DNA from: Triops longicaudatus
Lineage: Eukaryota; Arthropoda; Branchiopoda; Notostraca; Triopsidae
NCBI GenBank assembly: GCA_022885665.1
Contig: JAGQDJ010000099.1
Location: 274,891-338,890 of the forward strand
Direction: 5' to 3'
DNA: 64,000 bases
Shown here: in pieces, positions 48,996-60,524 of the stretch
Numbering within the stretch: position 1 is the first letter of the stretch
Layout of the letters: each line of letters begins with the position of its first letter
Made by a program: the position numbers and the translations under genes
The notes under the pieces: generated by a model
Databases searched by the model: none
Seen by the model: the letters and a program-made list of their open reading frames with translations, nothing else
Told to the model about the DNA's origin: nothing

Positions 48996-49888
48996 ACTAC
49001 AAACCAATTTGGAGAAATGACGAGCGATGATCAATTATTGTATCAACGAAATCAAGACTTTGATTCTGGATCCCATACGGAAGGACGTGAGTACTTTTTT
49101 CTTTTATTAATATTGTATTTCAATGTAGTTTTTTTTACATACTGTATTTTAACGATTCTTTATTGCTGTAATTACAGCCTGGAAGCCATTCGAAATCAGA
49201 GAAAGTGAATATCTTGGAAATGACGGTCAAGCACCTGCAGAACGTTCAGCGGCAGCAATTAGCGATGACCGTCTCTTCCGACCCTACGGTGCTTTCGAAA
49301 TTCAAGAACGGCTTCTCGGAATATGCCAATGAAGTGAATGGCTACGTGAGCCGGGTCGAAGGGGTGGACCAAGGAGTGTACCAACGGATGACCACCCACT
49401 TGACACGCTGCATGTCCAACATACAAACCCCTCCCATTGGATTAAACCCGCTTGGTACTACCACCGGTAGCGTCCCTGCCTGCCCCCTGAACATCCTTCC
49501 TAATAACCCCTACCTCGGAAGATCTGACTAGCTCAACCCACCACCTCCGGCGGCGCATGGTGTACCGGATTCCCATTTTCACACACTGCTCACTTCCCTG
49601 AAAGTCATACAGCATTTAGGGGATTTATCTTTAGCCTTTTTTCCGCATCTCCGAGAAAGACGGGTGACTTTGAACCCCCTGAACATGATTCCCGCGATTT
49701 TTAACAACAACAACAACAATAATGTTGGAAGCACCAACGAATATGGAAGTACAGAAGGCGAGAAAGAAAAAGAACAGAGCGTCTTTTTACCTGTCAAACG
49801 AACCCGGAGTCCCAGCCCGCCTCCGCTTCATGAGAAATTCCATCAGCCTTCCAACCATAACAAGCGACTTCAAATCATCCGTCCATGA
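48996..49888 (+). pseudogene. Hairy/E(spl)/HES-family bHLH-Orange repressor, decayed
   Basis: HES proteins are Notch-pathway transcriptional repressors that recruit Groucho through a terminal WRPW. Two exons are recognisable. Exon 48996-49086 reads YKPI, then a broken basic region, then helix 1 (INYCINEIKTLILDPIRKD). After a 91-nt GT-AG intron at the family-typical site, exon 49178-49888 gives helix 2 (HSKSEKVNILEMTVKHLQ) and a well-kept Orange domain (about 49247-49420: FKNGFSEYANEVNGYVS, THLTRCMSNIQ). Damage: a 1-base loss after KPI shifts the frame, a TGA (49018-49020) replaces a basic-region Arg codon, and a TAG (49529-49531) follows the Orange domain. The frame is otherwise open to IRP-stop at 49888, where WRPW is expected. 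The kept intron makes it a duplicated, not processed, pseudogene. Its 5' exon was not found. Confidence 0.82.
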
Positions 49889-50829
49889 TGAAAGCTGTGA
49901 TACTGTTTTATTCTTGAACAATAACGTAATTGAGAAACACTCGCCCCGCCTTTGAGAACATGAAGACATTCCGTGTCAACCGAACCAAAATATGCACACG
50001 CCCCCGAGCTCGCCCTTATCGGACCAGAAAGAAGCCAGTAGTACTGACATGTGGAGACCATGGTGAAACTAGTTTTCTTAGGAGACTGACCAAAAACAAG
50101 ATACTATTTTTCGATATCAAAAAATGATAATGTGAATGACTGAAAACTATAACAAATAACGTGAGATTGTTAAGAAGTCACGAAATATGAATGAGAGAAA
50201 GAAAAAGGCTTTAAAATTCAACAGGAAAATGTGTCTCAATAGGAATTAATAAGGTTGCAAAAACTGTAATTTAACTAGTCTGTTATAAACGACTCAAAAC
50301 CTTTTTGTCGACTTAATTGAATATAAGGACATAGGCACGATTTATGCAGCACGGAAACTTGAAAAAAGAAACTTGATTAACGCGACAAGTTTGCATATGA
50401 AAGTTTTATACTTCAATTGCGGAGTAATTAGAGGGTTGTCGTGTTTAACGGGAATACTTTCCTGTGATTGCAGCTTTAATAATTACCCAGTCTGTTGAAA
50501 AGGAACTATGACGTGTATTTTGAAAAGTTACTAGTCAAATAAATATGTTCTATAAAGTCTTCCTAAAAGACTTCCCAAAATTATCCATAAAATACAGTAA
50601 AGTTAACCATCTAGCTAGAAGAAAACGGAGTTTCTTAACCATAATTGTAGATGAAAAGGTGTGAGTATGGGCTGCCATCACTGACAAAGATCGATACAGA
50701 GATCTATTTATTCCGAAATAATGCTTGAAAGAGTAAAATCTTAACAGTAAAATCTTAAAAGTAAAAAGTAAAGAGTAAAATATTAAAGAGTAAAGTCTTA
50801 CTCTTCAGAAAGGGAACAAATTTAATTTA

Positions 50830-50905
50830 CGGCTTCGAAGAATCGAACCAACGACGCTAAACACCTCAAACTCTTTGAATAAACCGCTCGGTTAAGCAGT
50901 TCGTA
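50830..50905 (-). tRNA. tRNA(Ser/Leu)-like relic or SINE head
   Basis: On the minus strand, TTAACCGAGCGGTT resembles an A box, and about 35 nt later GGTTCGATTCT resembles a B box (consensus GGTTCGANTCC). The acceptor stem does not pair and the anticodon arm is degenerate, so it is not a functional tRNA as it stands. Confidence 0.35.
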
Positions 50906-51628
50906 AAAAGTATCGATACAAACTACTATCGCTCAAATTACAAACTTCGATACGAAACTCTTTCCCGTTATCTTCCCCCTGGGTCAAAGACGCTCGGGTT
51001 TGGACGCTTGTGTTTTTTGTTTCAAGGTGAAATTGCTGATTAGTAAACTTCGCCATTACAAAATGCGCGAAGCGAATTATAAAAACTCAGTCTATTATAC
51101 TTTAAGTAATATAATTCGTTGTATGTTTCAGTGTATTCGATTTACGTATTTTCTTTTAGAAATACATTCGTTAGCATACCACATCCTATCATACCACATA
51201 TTTGTCCACACGCGGATCGAATGTAAACCCTGTAAAAAAGAAACTGTGTTCTTCCTTGTAAGAATGAGCCAAGAAAAGCGAGGAGACAAAATTGCAAGCT
51301 TACATTCAATGTAACTAATTCATTATAAACTTTGGTTGGTTAGTTATTGTCATATAAATTCTGTTTAATGCTTTCAAAATAACTCACTATTTAGTTTGTT
51401 ACAGAATTACTTTCTCATGGATATAAGGACACAGATGCAGCAAAAATCTCTCATAAGCTTGCATATCGAGCTCATTTGGACATAAGTTTTCGCCTTGGAA
51501 GGAGTGTTTATCACTGGAATTAGTTGCGCAGATACATAGGATAAAAAGCCGCAAAAGTGGTAGAAGTATCCTACATTAAAAGGTACGTAAAATATTTATA
51601 ATAGACATAAATAAATTCACTTTATTAC

Positions 51629-51831
51629 AGATTCTGCTTAGGCAATAATGATATCGAAGTAACGTGCTGAGCAATTTTCTACTGAAGTTCATCTTCCGTT
51701 ACTGTCAGCTCAGATCGCCAGTAAAATGTGACATCGAGCTAAACATCATCAGGGATTAATTTTCTCCAAAATTCACGTTGACTGGCTGTTAGATCAAAGC
51801 CTGGAGCGTGATGCTTTGGAATGAATGCTGA
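51629..51831 (-). pseudogene. Exon-like relic with two internal stops, family unknown
   Basis: After an acceptor (gaacattttcag) on the minus strand, one frame reads FIPKHHAPGFDLTASQREFW, RKLIPDDV, stop (TAG), LDVTFYWRSELTVTEDELQ, stop (TAG), KIAQHVTSISLLPKQNL, stop. The amino-acid texture on both sides of each stop suggests former coding sequence. I do not recognise it. Confidence 0.3.
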
Positions 51832-52612
51832 AAATGTTCAAAATGGCGAGCAAATAGGTAAAGAAAATTCGAATTAAGAACTTTCTAACACAGCAGCAAA
51901 CTAATTTGTGACTATAAAATAAGTTTGTGTGGTCTAATTTTGTCCTTTTTTTGCAAGTGTTGGAATTATCGCGGCTCTTGTTTGAAAACGGGGAACGCTT
52001 TTATCTAGCTCGGCCGTCTTTATCTACAAACAGTATGATGAAGTAGAATGGTCTAGTCATCTAGTGTTGCAGTAGCATTATGCTGCTGCTACGGTCGATT
52101 AAGTCTGTAAACTAAATGATTTTGGCGCCTGAACTTGTTAAAACACGCGCCTTATTTAGCTGGGTAATAATAGCAAGGTTTCGTTGCAGTATATTTCTAT
52201 TTTACTATAATTTCCTATTAGTTTTGCATGTAAAGCAACGGTGGAGCTGAGGCGCGTATGACCAAATTACACGAAGATTGTTGTACAAGTTTTCGTAAAT
52301 ACCGCCAATATTTCAGAAAAAGCTCTTAACAGTAAAATTTTTCAACTTGACTTAACTGTAATAAGCGTCAGAGTTCTTTGAAATATTCGCTATTAAATCA
52401 GCAACACTAGAACGTTTATTAACCTTTTGACAATGCTGAATTTCAAAAAGCAGAGTGTGTAAGGGTATCGAAACTTACCCACTTGTTTGCTTCCCAAAAG
52501 TGTAGAAAGTTAAGCTTAATTTTCAATTTACTTACCATTCTAAAAAGTGTATAGTTACCATTCAAAATATCATTATAAACTTTACTGTCGCTTTATTTTG
52601 CTAATTATTTAG

Positions 52613-52717
52613 CTATGTCGGCGGAATCGTCTGGCAATCTCCTTATGTTATTGGCTGTGGCTTTCCTCCACCGTGGCTTTTACATTGCTCTATTGCAGCA
52701 TGTATGCGTGTCGCTTA
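52613..52717 (+). other. Exon-like peptide with good splice signals
   Basis: Acceptor tgctaattatttag, then an ATG and 34 open codons including a hydrophobic stretch (NLLMLLAVAFLHRGFYIALL), then a consensus donor (GA|gtaagt). No partner exon or family identified; it may be chance. Confidence 0.22.
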
Positions 52718-54684
52718 GGGAGTAAGTATTTTAATCAGAATTGAATCTTAGTTGGCAAAAATAGGATTATGGGCGTTTCAACGTTTCCTCTGTACTTGTC
52801 ATAAGGCAACCTTTTAAAGACGGAAAACCTTCTGTTTTTATATATGTTTCATAAATTATTGCGACCTCGAATTCCAAACTTCGACTTGGCTCCTCGTTAA
52901 ATACTCCAGTCATGACTGGCTTACTCTGAAGCATGTTGTGCAACACAGCATGGCCGAGCCTTAAATTACAAAGTTTTAAGCGTGTCGAAGAAGGACTTGG
53001 CCGTGCAAGAGGGAAACGGAGATGAGCATGATAGAAACCTCAGTTGCATTTATGAGTCATCTGAACCAAATTATATTACAGGTTTATGGGAACACACAAC
53101 GGTTTGGAAACAATACCCAGATCATTATTTATTCGTTTGCCAACAATGTTGATTACTGCGTAATTGTAGAGCAGCAGCGAAAATAATTCAGGGGACTTTT
53201 GGTTAATAATCAAGTCTTTCTTTGTCTCGTTTTTCGTCTTACAATAAGCTATCATTTTCGTTTACGGTACAATTAACTAATTATAGTTTTCGACAAGACA
53301 GCTGGATTATGTTTAACACGGCAAAACTCCTGTTCTTGCACGTGCTTTGTTTTTTATTTTCAGTAAGTCAGTTACGTAGCTGCTTGTTGGCGCAGAGGCC
53401 CTATGTCCTTCAATGAATCACGTTCGGGCTGCAACGCTTAACGGCCTCTCTTGGAGAAACCGCTCTGTGCCAAGTTGACGAAATTCTGAGTGGGCCAACA
53501 TAGAAAAACCATGCCGTATCAGATCCTCGTTCTTATCGCCATAACCAATACCATTACTTATGCCTCCAGCAATCAATGGAGATCTGGGATCCTGAACATG
53601 AATTTTTTATATATATTTTTATTTAATTTTTAATACCTTCTATCTATTGATAACCGAATGTTTCAAAGGTAAAACGGTGAAAATAGTACGCAACAAAACT
53701 TCGTTTACGACGTCCAGGATTGAATCCTGATCACTTCAGCAAGCTGTCCTGACACGAAAACGAAACAAATAAAAAGAAAATTAGTATGATAGGTCCTGAT
53801 ACGGACCTACAGTTTTGTCTTTTCAGGCTATGGCACACCTAAAGTTCTTGGGCGAATAACAGGAAACTACTCAGGTAATGGTGAAAACTTCGTTGGCTAA
53901 TTAAGAATACCTTTTCGACAGTAATCATATAGAGAATTAAGTCTACTGATTATCGATCATTTTCTTAAATTAATGCGTTATGAATTTGCAATGAGGAAAA
54001 TTTTTTATCTTTGGAAGGATAAAATAATTAAAAACAATCTGTCCACGACAGTCGGTAGATTATTTTTTAGCGGATTTTCTGAGAAAACAGGGCTGCAATC
54101 CCGATAATTAGTTTATGTTATGGCCTGAATAGTCTTTACCATTTCCGTTCATGTGGCGTAAAAAAATCAAATGGCGTGGCGGGCGAAGCAATGGAAAATA
54201 TATTGTGCTTGTAATAACATCTATAGAGGTGCGTCGTCGCCTGCTCTGGGATCCTTTAGCCTTAACAGTAGTTTCGAATAATGGAAACTACTCGCTTCGA
54301 AACACAGGGCAAAAGTGAACCGTTTTGCGCTGTACACCAAATTAGCTTCGTCGCCTTTCTCAGCCGCAAAAGTTTTCTGAATTAAATTTTGCCACTAGGA
54401 AGCTTTCGTACGAGATGCTGAATTACGGTTTGTGAGAATTTTCCAAAAATTGAACCTTTTTTGCCCAAAAGGGTTTATCTGCATACCATGCTGCATATAC
54501 AAAGTTCCCGTCCGGTTGTTTTGGTTTCACGTGCCCCAGTGTGAAAATTTTACTTAATTTAACTTATCCTAACTCAACCTAACCTGAAAGGTTCACCGGG
54601 CGCATAATCTTTGTACCCAGTAAACTTTTCGCATCAGCCACGTTGGTGTGATGCAAATACTTACTCTTCACATATGCGTATTTC

Positions 54685-54741
54685 AGTCGCAGAAAAATAA
54701 AGATACAAAGAGTTTGCCTATCTTTATTTTTTTCTGCGACT
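54685..54741. repeat. 21-23 bp inverted repeat
   Basis: agtcgcagaaaaataaagat(a) at 54685-54705 and its reverse complement, with two extra A/T, at 54719-54741, around a 13-nt loop. Confidence 0.85.
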
Positions 54742-55324
54742 ACTTTCGCAATTCATAGCGCAAATTCAGTCATTCCAAACTAACCAGACCTTCAACGCTA
54801 ACGCGAATTTATATCCTGTTAACCGGTGACCTTTATAATCACGCTTTATAATAAAAAATTGTGTTTACTTCACAGGTCCGCGTCCCGCGAATTATTGTTT
54901 GTTGCCAGTCCTACTGATCAGTTTTGACCTTCCATTCGCGGTTGAGTATCCGTTACTGAACGGCACTGCTTATTTGAAAAAGAAAAGAAAAAGTCGTATC
55001 GTAAAAAAAGCGGAATTAAGCGGACAAGGTCTGAGTCTGCCTTGCACTTCTTTACCTCAAATATAATTGGGACTACGGCTCGGGTTTCTGGTTCTGCTTG
55101 TTCTTTTGTATTTGCTGTTGTTGTTCATGGTCTCTATCGTCGGTCGAAATGGGTTGTTGCAGCGGACGCTGCGGGAGATGGCTAACGCTCACGTCGTTGG
55201 GTAGGGATGCATTGGGCAGTGGGATATAATGGTTGAGGCCCTCATGACCACCGGCAAGTACTGCAGGAGCTTGTTTCCTCGAGGCGACGGACAAAGTCCG
55301 CTTACTATGGGTGTAAAGGGTGTA

Positions 55325-55727
55325 CTATTCGCATACTAGACGGGTGGCGGCAAGATACCGTCCTGGGCCAAATATTTGGAACGTGTCGCGTAACTGTGGG
55401 GTGTGAGTGAAAGGAACGAAACATGAAAGTAATCCAAATAGAATGAAATAAGAAGTAGTTCTTGGAATGCGTGGACGACGTACTCTAGTAAATTCGTTCA
55501 GTTCATTAATTGGTATTTGCTTTGCGCGGTCCACAGCTACAATTACTTGTTGCTGGTGCTGTTTGGAGAAACCCCACCATATGTCAAAATAGATAAGTAA
55601 AAAAAAAAATAATTACGGGTTTTCAAGAGTATGAAATTAGATAAAAACGAAAAAGAGACGAATATGAAATTACTTCGATAGTCAAATAAGTTCGTATCTG
55701 CGCAATTAAGCTTTCAGATATTTCCGC
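55325..55727 (-). pseudogene. Groucho/TLE co-repressor Q-domain fragment, decayed
   Basis: Groucho/TLE proteins are co-repressors whose N-terminal Gln-rich Q domain tetramerises. Exon 55674-55727 reads AEISESLIAQIRTYLTIE and exon 55484-55558 reads HQQQVIVAVDRAKQIPINEL. The second matches the TLE/Groucho core (HQQQV..AV.RAKQ....ELN), and the exon break before HQQQ is where TLE genes have one. A 115-nt GT-AG intron separates them. A third piece from 55393 (LRDTFQIFGPGRYLAATRL) soon meets TAG at 55325-55327. Compared with the family, exon 1 lacks three residues and many positions have changed. The WD40 half is absent, and upstream exons are not seen before a hAT relic at 55768, so this is a truncated, decayed copy. 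Confidence 0.72.
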
Positions 55728-55767
55728 CTACACAAAAAAGGAACAAGATTAAAGTTAACAAAGACCG

Positions 55768-56347
55768 TCATTCATTGCACATCAGTGGTGCCCAACCTTT
55801 CATGCGGTAGAAATCTACAAACCGTTCTTCAGAATCTTCACTCAGCAGCTTGAGAAATTGAACCATTTTTCCTTTTGGGAAACGAACTCTAATCTGTTCC
55901 TGACGCAGTGCAGCGTATGCTGCAAAATGCACCAACTGTTCTGTATCACTTTGTTGTATGAACAGTTTCAATTTAGTTTGAAATGCACATATCCGCATAC
56001 ACATGACAGATGAGCTTGTTTTTGGCTTGCAGCGTGAGATTAAGCTTATTTAAACACGCCATCAAATCGCACAAGATTGCTAAATCCCACAACCATGAGG
56101 GATCGCTAAGTTCGGGAAGCTGTTTTGATTTTTCAGTCATCAAAATATGAATCTCGTGCCTCAAGTTAAAAAAGCGTTTCGACACTTTGCCTCGGCTCAG
56201 CCAGCGGACATCACTGTGATAAACAACGTCACCATGTTCAGATTCAATTTCGCTGAGGAATCCTTTGAAAGTCCTGTGATTCAGTGCATGCGATCTTATG
56301 AAGTTTACAGATTTAACGACGACCTTCATAACATGTTCCGAGTTCAA
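55768..56347 (-). pseudogene. GTF2IRD2-like hAT transposase relic (family C)
   Basis: Two overlapping frames. 55973-56347 carries EHVMKVVVKSVNFIRSHALN, VVYHSDVRWLSRGKV and LNKLNLTLQAKNKL. 55768-56004 continues FQTKLKLFIQQSDTEQLVHF. These are landmarks of the hAT transposases related to GTF2IRD2 and SCAND3/ZBED proteins (catalytic-core region with the SDVRWLSRG block). A frameshift near 55990 separates the parts, and the N-terminal BED/zinc-finger part and C-terminal dimerisation domain are missing. It lies just upstream of the Groucho fragment and may have truncated it. Confidence 0.75.
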
Positions 56348-57958
56348 TGTACATTGTTAGAAGTCAGGTTGGTTATCTGTTTACACTCAAATACCTTTTT
56401 TTCTTATTTCACTAAACGTAAAATTTCTCTGCGAAAGGAAATATGCAAGCAATCTTGAAAGATAACACACGATTTCGTTTAGCATGTCGAAAAGCTGATT
56501 TATTTTACAGTTGAAATTAAAAATATGAGATTCAGTCATTTTATAAAAGTATAGTCAAAAACAAAAGATTGCACTTGAAACAAGTTGACAACCAGCCACT
56601 CGTTTTACGTCCGATCGTTTATTGTAAAAATACTGCAGCCTGTAATAGTAACCATAACAAATCGGAGAAAATCATAAATGGCTAAAGAGCGCAAGAATTT
56701 CAAAGCTAAAGCGTGGTTGAATGCTTTAATCACTGATGTAAAAAATCAAAGAAAAAATGATAAGTAATCAACTTCAATATTACATAAGTATGAAAACTCG
56801 ACGTTGAAAACTACACACGAATGAAATAAGCAATTTTTGATTAGACTGTGTATGAACCCCAAAAACGGCCAGTTGAAGCGATTTAGAGGGGTTGGATGTT
56901 ACCTGAAAATAAGTAAGCGCTACAAATATGAAATCGGTAACAACCAAAATACCGGAAACTTATTATACAGGGATTATTACAGCGAGTAAAAGCCTTTATA
57001 GAAAGCTTGATTCACATTTGATATTGAGTTTGTAGAAAATTGATTCCATCTTTGACACGTTTGAATGTATCGTACACGGTGAAACTCGGCTCGTCAGGAA
57101 ACATGGGTGGCACTCGTTGAGGCAAAGCTCCCTCAGAGAACAGTCACATTAGGTTCTTACATTTCATTAACAATCAATTGTAATATGCTCTACAGTGAAT
57201 ACTCGACTTAGGATTTCGATGGCTGAATAGTCAAGAAGGTACTAATTCAATATCTGGGACGATTTTGCCTTCTACTGAATTAACTGTTGTAAACAAAATT
57301 GAAAAATACTTATCTTTTTACTTAAAGTACAATTCTCCACACTACTAAACACTTATCAGTGAAAAACTATCGCTCTGGGAACTCGTATAATTACGCTGAA
57401 AAAAATGCAAGGAACATTTCTTGAGTACTGTAAAAGTCTCTCGATTCTAACAACGTTATTTTCTTGAACGAAAAATACAACTACCAGTTTGGCCTGTTTT
57501 TTAATAAAAAAAAAAACGTAAGAGTGCCGTTTCACATTGGATAACCAAAAAATTTTACCTGAAACACACTGCAGTCACAATTTCGACGTGGCAGTTTTTG
57601 TAATATCGTTCACCCCAGATTTTCAGGAAATTTACCTTATACGAATAAGTGATATATGGTTCTTAAAAAGAGTTAATAAGTCTGTAGTATCCTTCAATAA
57701 TCTGTTTCAATATACTGCTCTTAAATTTTCAAAAGTGAATGGGGAAATAAATGCAAAAACGCCAATACTACGGATTGATATCTTTTATATTGCAAATGAA
57801 AGTGTCTCGGTGCTTCTGTGTTGAGAGATCGCTTCGCGCAATTGTGCCCCTGCAAATGAACAAAAACACGATATTACTTCTCCACGGTTGATCATGCTCG
57901 TAGGTTGAAATCTGTTGTCTTATTTTGGGGTAGGTTTCCAATTCTTTGAATGTATGCT
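56348..57958. other. Non-coding AT-rich gap between hAT relics
   Basis: No recognisable coding or terminal repeats. The longest ORF (57537-57824, plus) shows no similarity I can name. Confidence 0.5.
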
Positions 57959-59190
57959 TCAATACCTTGAGCCCATTGCGGAATCTTTTTTTCGTGGCTC
58001 GTTTTCTTCATTCACACATGACTCAGCAGCAGCAACAGCACTCAGATATAACGAATGAGCCATGCAAGGCACATAAATTGCAAGGGCATTCTTGGCTAGA
58101 ATGCGTGCCTGGACGCCAGAGTATTTGCCTGACATATTTGCGGCATTGTCGAAAGTCTGTCCTCTGCAGTCTTGTAAGCTGATCTGGAGGTCTTCTTCGA
58201 AAGTCTTCACAATCACAGTGTAGAGTTCCAGACCTGTATGTGATGTGATGGGAACGAACTTTAAGAATCTTTCTACAGGAACACTGCAGTTCTGCAGATA
58301 TCTTACAGTGATTGTGAAATGGTCTGTGTGTGATATATCTGGGGAGGAATCAACGCTGAGTGCGAAGTATTTTGACATCTTTAATTGGGAGACAATGGTT
58401 TGTTGAACTTTTTCAGCCATGAGTTTAATGAATTCGTCACATATTGTAGATGACAAATATGAAGCTCTTCCACGGCCAGCATTACCATAGTGGCTAATGT
58501 GCTGAGCCAAGAAAGGATCGAATTCTGCCAGAAATTCGAGGCAACCTAAGAAATTGCCATTTTCAGGGTTGCCAAATTGTTCATTTGCACCGCGGAATGC
58601 AAGACCACGGGAGGAGAGAAACTTGACTGTTGAGACTATTCGTTTCAGCGTTTCTTTCCAGTAATTTCGTTCTTTATCGTACCCTTCCAATATGCTGGCG
58701 TCCAATGTTCCACATTTTGATTGACGAATTGCATATGTAATCAAGGCTGCTTTATGCTCAGTTGATCGTTCATGGTCACCCAGTCTACCAATGTGATCCC
58801 AAGCATGAAACCCTTTGGACGCAAAAGCTGCAGTAGTACTGTGACAGAATAGTTTGCAAACAAAAAACAAAAGACGCGTCCTGTAGAAGGCGAATAGATA
58901 AGCCAGTTTCGACGCACACGTTCACCATTCACATGATTCGTGTAAAACGCAGCGCTGTTCAGTTTTCTGAAAATAAACAAAAATTATTTACAAATGCGTG
59001 AACACTCAATGAATGAAAAAGTAAAATGAATTTACCTTGTGGTGTCCCTGTATTGTCTAACGGATTTTGTGAACTGTCCATCATCATTCCGGCAGTAGTC
59101 GGGTCCCAGAGCTAATAGTTCACTCACAAGCTGGTTATCGATTTTCCATAATGCTGCATCAGATAAGGGACCATTTGGATATTGGGCCTC
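57959..59190 (-). pseudogene. ZMYM1-like/DUF4371 hAT transposase relic (family B)
   Basis: Reads from about 59190: PLSDAALWKIDNQLVSELLA, DYCRNDGQFTKSVRQYRDTT, then a 69-nt GT-AG intron (58967-59035), then FYTNHVNGERVRRNWLIYSP, the TTF-type zinc finger (STGRVFCF, then after a frameshift near 58865 VCKLFCHSTTAAFASKG). A 303-codon frame follows with the DUF4371/RNase H-like core: FLSSRGLAFRGANEQFG, MSKYFALSVDSSPDISHTDH, GQTFDNAANMSGKYSGVQAR, VPCMAHSL. It stops after AESCVN, so the rest of the core and the dimerisation domain are lost. The same protein family starts at 61719 (N-terminal piece), suggesting one element split by the relics in between. Confidence 0.8.
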
Positions 59191-60231
59191 AGCAGGCATA
59201 TGCTGAATTGTTCTTTTCCACTGATATCAGTGGTTCCGTCAGCAATAACTGCAAAGAAATTGGCTTTCTGAATTGCTTGAACTTGTTCCCGTTGTACCAT
59301 ATGCGCCATTATTTCAAGAAGCTCATTTTGGATATCATGGCTGAGGTAATTACCACGTCGCTGAAGCCAGTCTTTCAGTTCCTTAGACTCCAAGGCTTTT
59401 TCTTCAAGGAAAGCTCGAAGATTTCCATCGCTGTCAAGGAGACCGCGAGTAGCCAGTCCCTGGCGTATTAAAGAGCGCAAAGTACCAATTACCTCCATAT
59501 ACGACACGTAGTGTTTCCTTTGTTGATGAGCCATTGCGGAAGCCATTTTTGCATTGATTGGTTCACATTGCAAATTCAGATTCTTTTCAACGCATCGTCG
59601 GTGAATTTCAGATTGGCTGTGGGTCCTGAACTTTTCGATTCCCTTTTTCCAATTGGAAAACCCAGTGGAGAACGCCTGTTCTTTTACATCCTCCATAGAG
59701 GTTAATCCTTTTTTTTCAAGCTGCAACAACATGCGAAGCAGTACACCTTGTCCTGAACTTAGTCATAGTGCCAAAACGGGAAATCCTTGAACCAGGCTTC
59801 ATTGAAACGGCGCCCATCAGTGGCGGGATACTTGTACTGCAGGGGCTGGCATGGGAATGTGTCCAGTGGCAACTGTAGTGAGTAAGGGACTTTTTGAGGA
59901 ACCGTGTCTTTTTTCCGAAAACATAAACATGATACGAATATTCTATTCCTATGGCCGTGAGATATATAATAGCCCAACTGAATAAAATAAATCATGAACA
60001 GGTTGAACCATTCTGATACATTACATACCGGAAAATTTGTTAAATCCACAACCCTCCCCTGAGCCATCTGAGCCAGTATATTGATCAATGTATTGACTGG
60101 AAGATGCTGAAGATTCCGGTAGCGGTAATGTTGTTTTTGTGGGCAGCGGTGAGTCGGAAGTTATTCGGCAAAAATAGCTAAGGAGATTCGGTCGTGGGCG
60201 TTTTCCAGGAGGTGGCGGCATGCTATGCAAT
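59190..60231 (-). pseudogene. Second DUF4371/TTF-type hAT transposase relic (family A)
   Basis: N-terminus MPPPPGKRPRPNLLSYF at about 60221; after an intron-like gap, PYSLQLPLDTFPCQPLQYKY and RFNEAWFKDFPFWHYD; then an in-frame TAA (about 59758) inside the zinc finger (VQDKVYCFACCC). Another frame follows with TGFSNWKKGIEKFRTHSQSE, VIGTLRSLIRQGLATRG, LKDWLQRRGNYLSHDIQNEL and FFAVIADGTTDISGKEQFS. It ends abruptly at about 59190, where family B sequence begins. At least one stop and one frameshift make it inactive. It is clearly different in sequence from family B. Confidence 0.75.
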
Positions 60232-60524
60232 TCCAAAGTGTTAGAAACATACAAAGGACACAATAGACTAAAGAGATTTGAGTCTTCTGTTGATTCCTGT
60301 ATCGCACAACGCACACTCAAACAGACACACACACACTCACATACTGCGTAGCAAGGAAAGAGCAGTCATCATGAGGGGTGGGGGCAGGTTGTCTCACAGA
60401 AATATATAAGCCAATCCTGTGGTTGGATATATGTCGAACTGCATTTGGTTTTAAAGCCCGCTGCAAGCTTCTCCTTCTGTCCATCTGACTGGGTCACCGG
60501 GGCTCTATAAGGAGTGGTACGAGT

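Larger units (their letters stand above)
49889..55324. other. Intergenic region with scattered relics
   Basis: About 5.4 kb, AT-rich. It contains a tRNA-like sequence (50830-50905), an interrupted exon-like relic (51629-51831), an exon-like peptide (52613-52717) and a hairpin (54685-54741). No intact gene is seen. Confidence 0.55.

Noticed and set aside
49017..49208. ATG-started ORF over the HES bHLH exon (MTSDDQLLYQ...)
   Set aside because: It is a frame shadow: the helix-1 coding text (INYCINEIKTLIL) is in another frame and joins correctly to the next exon.
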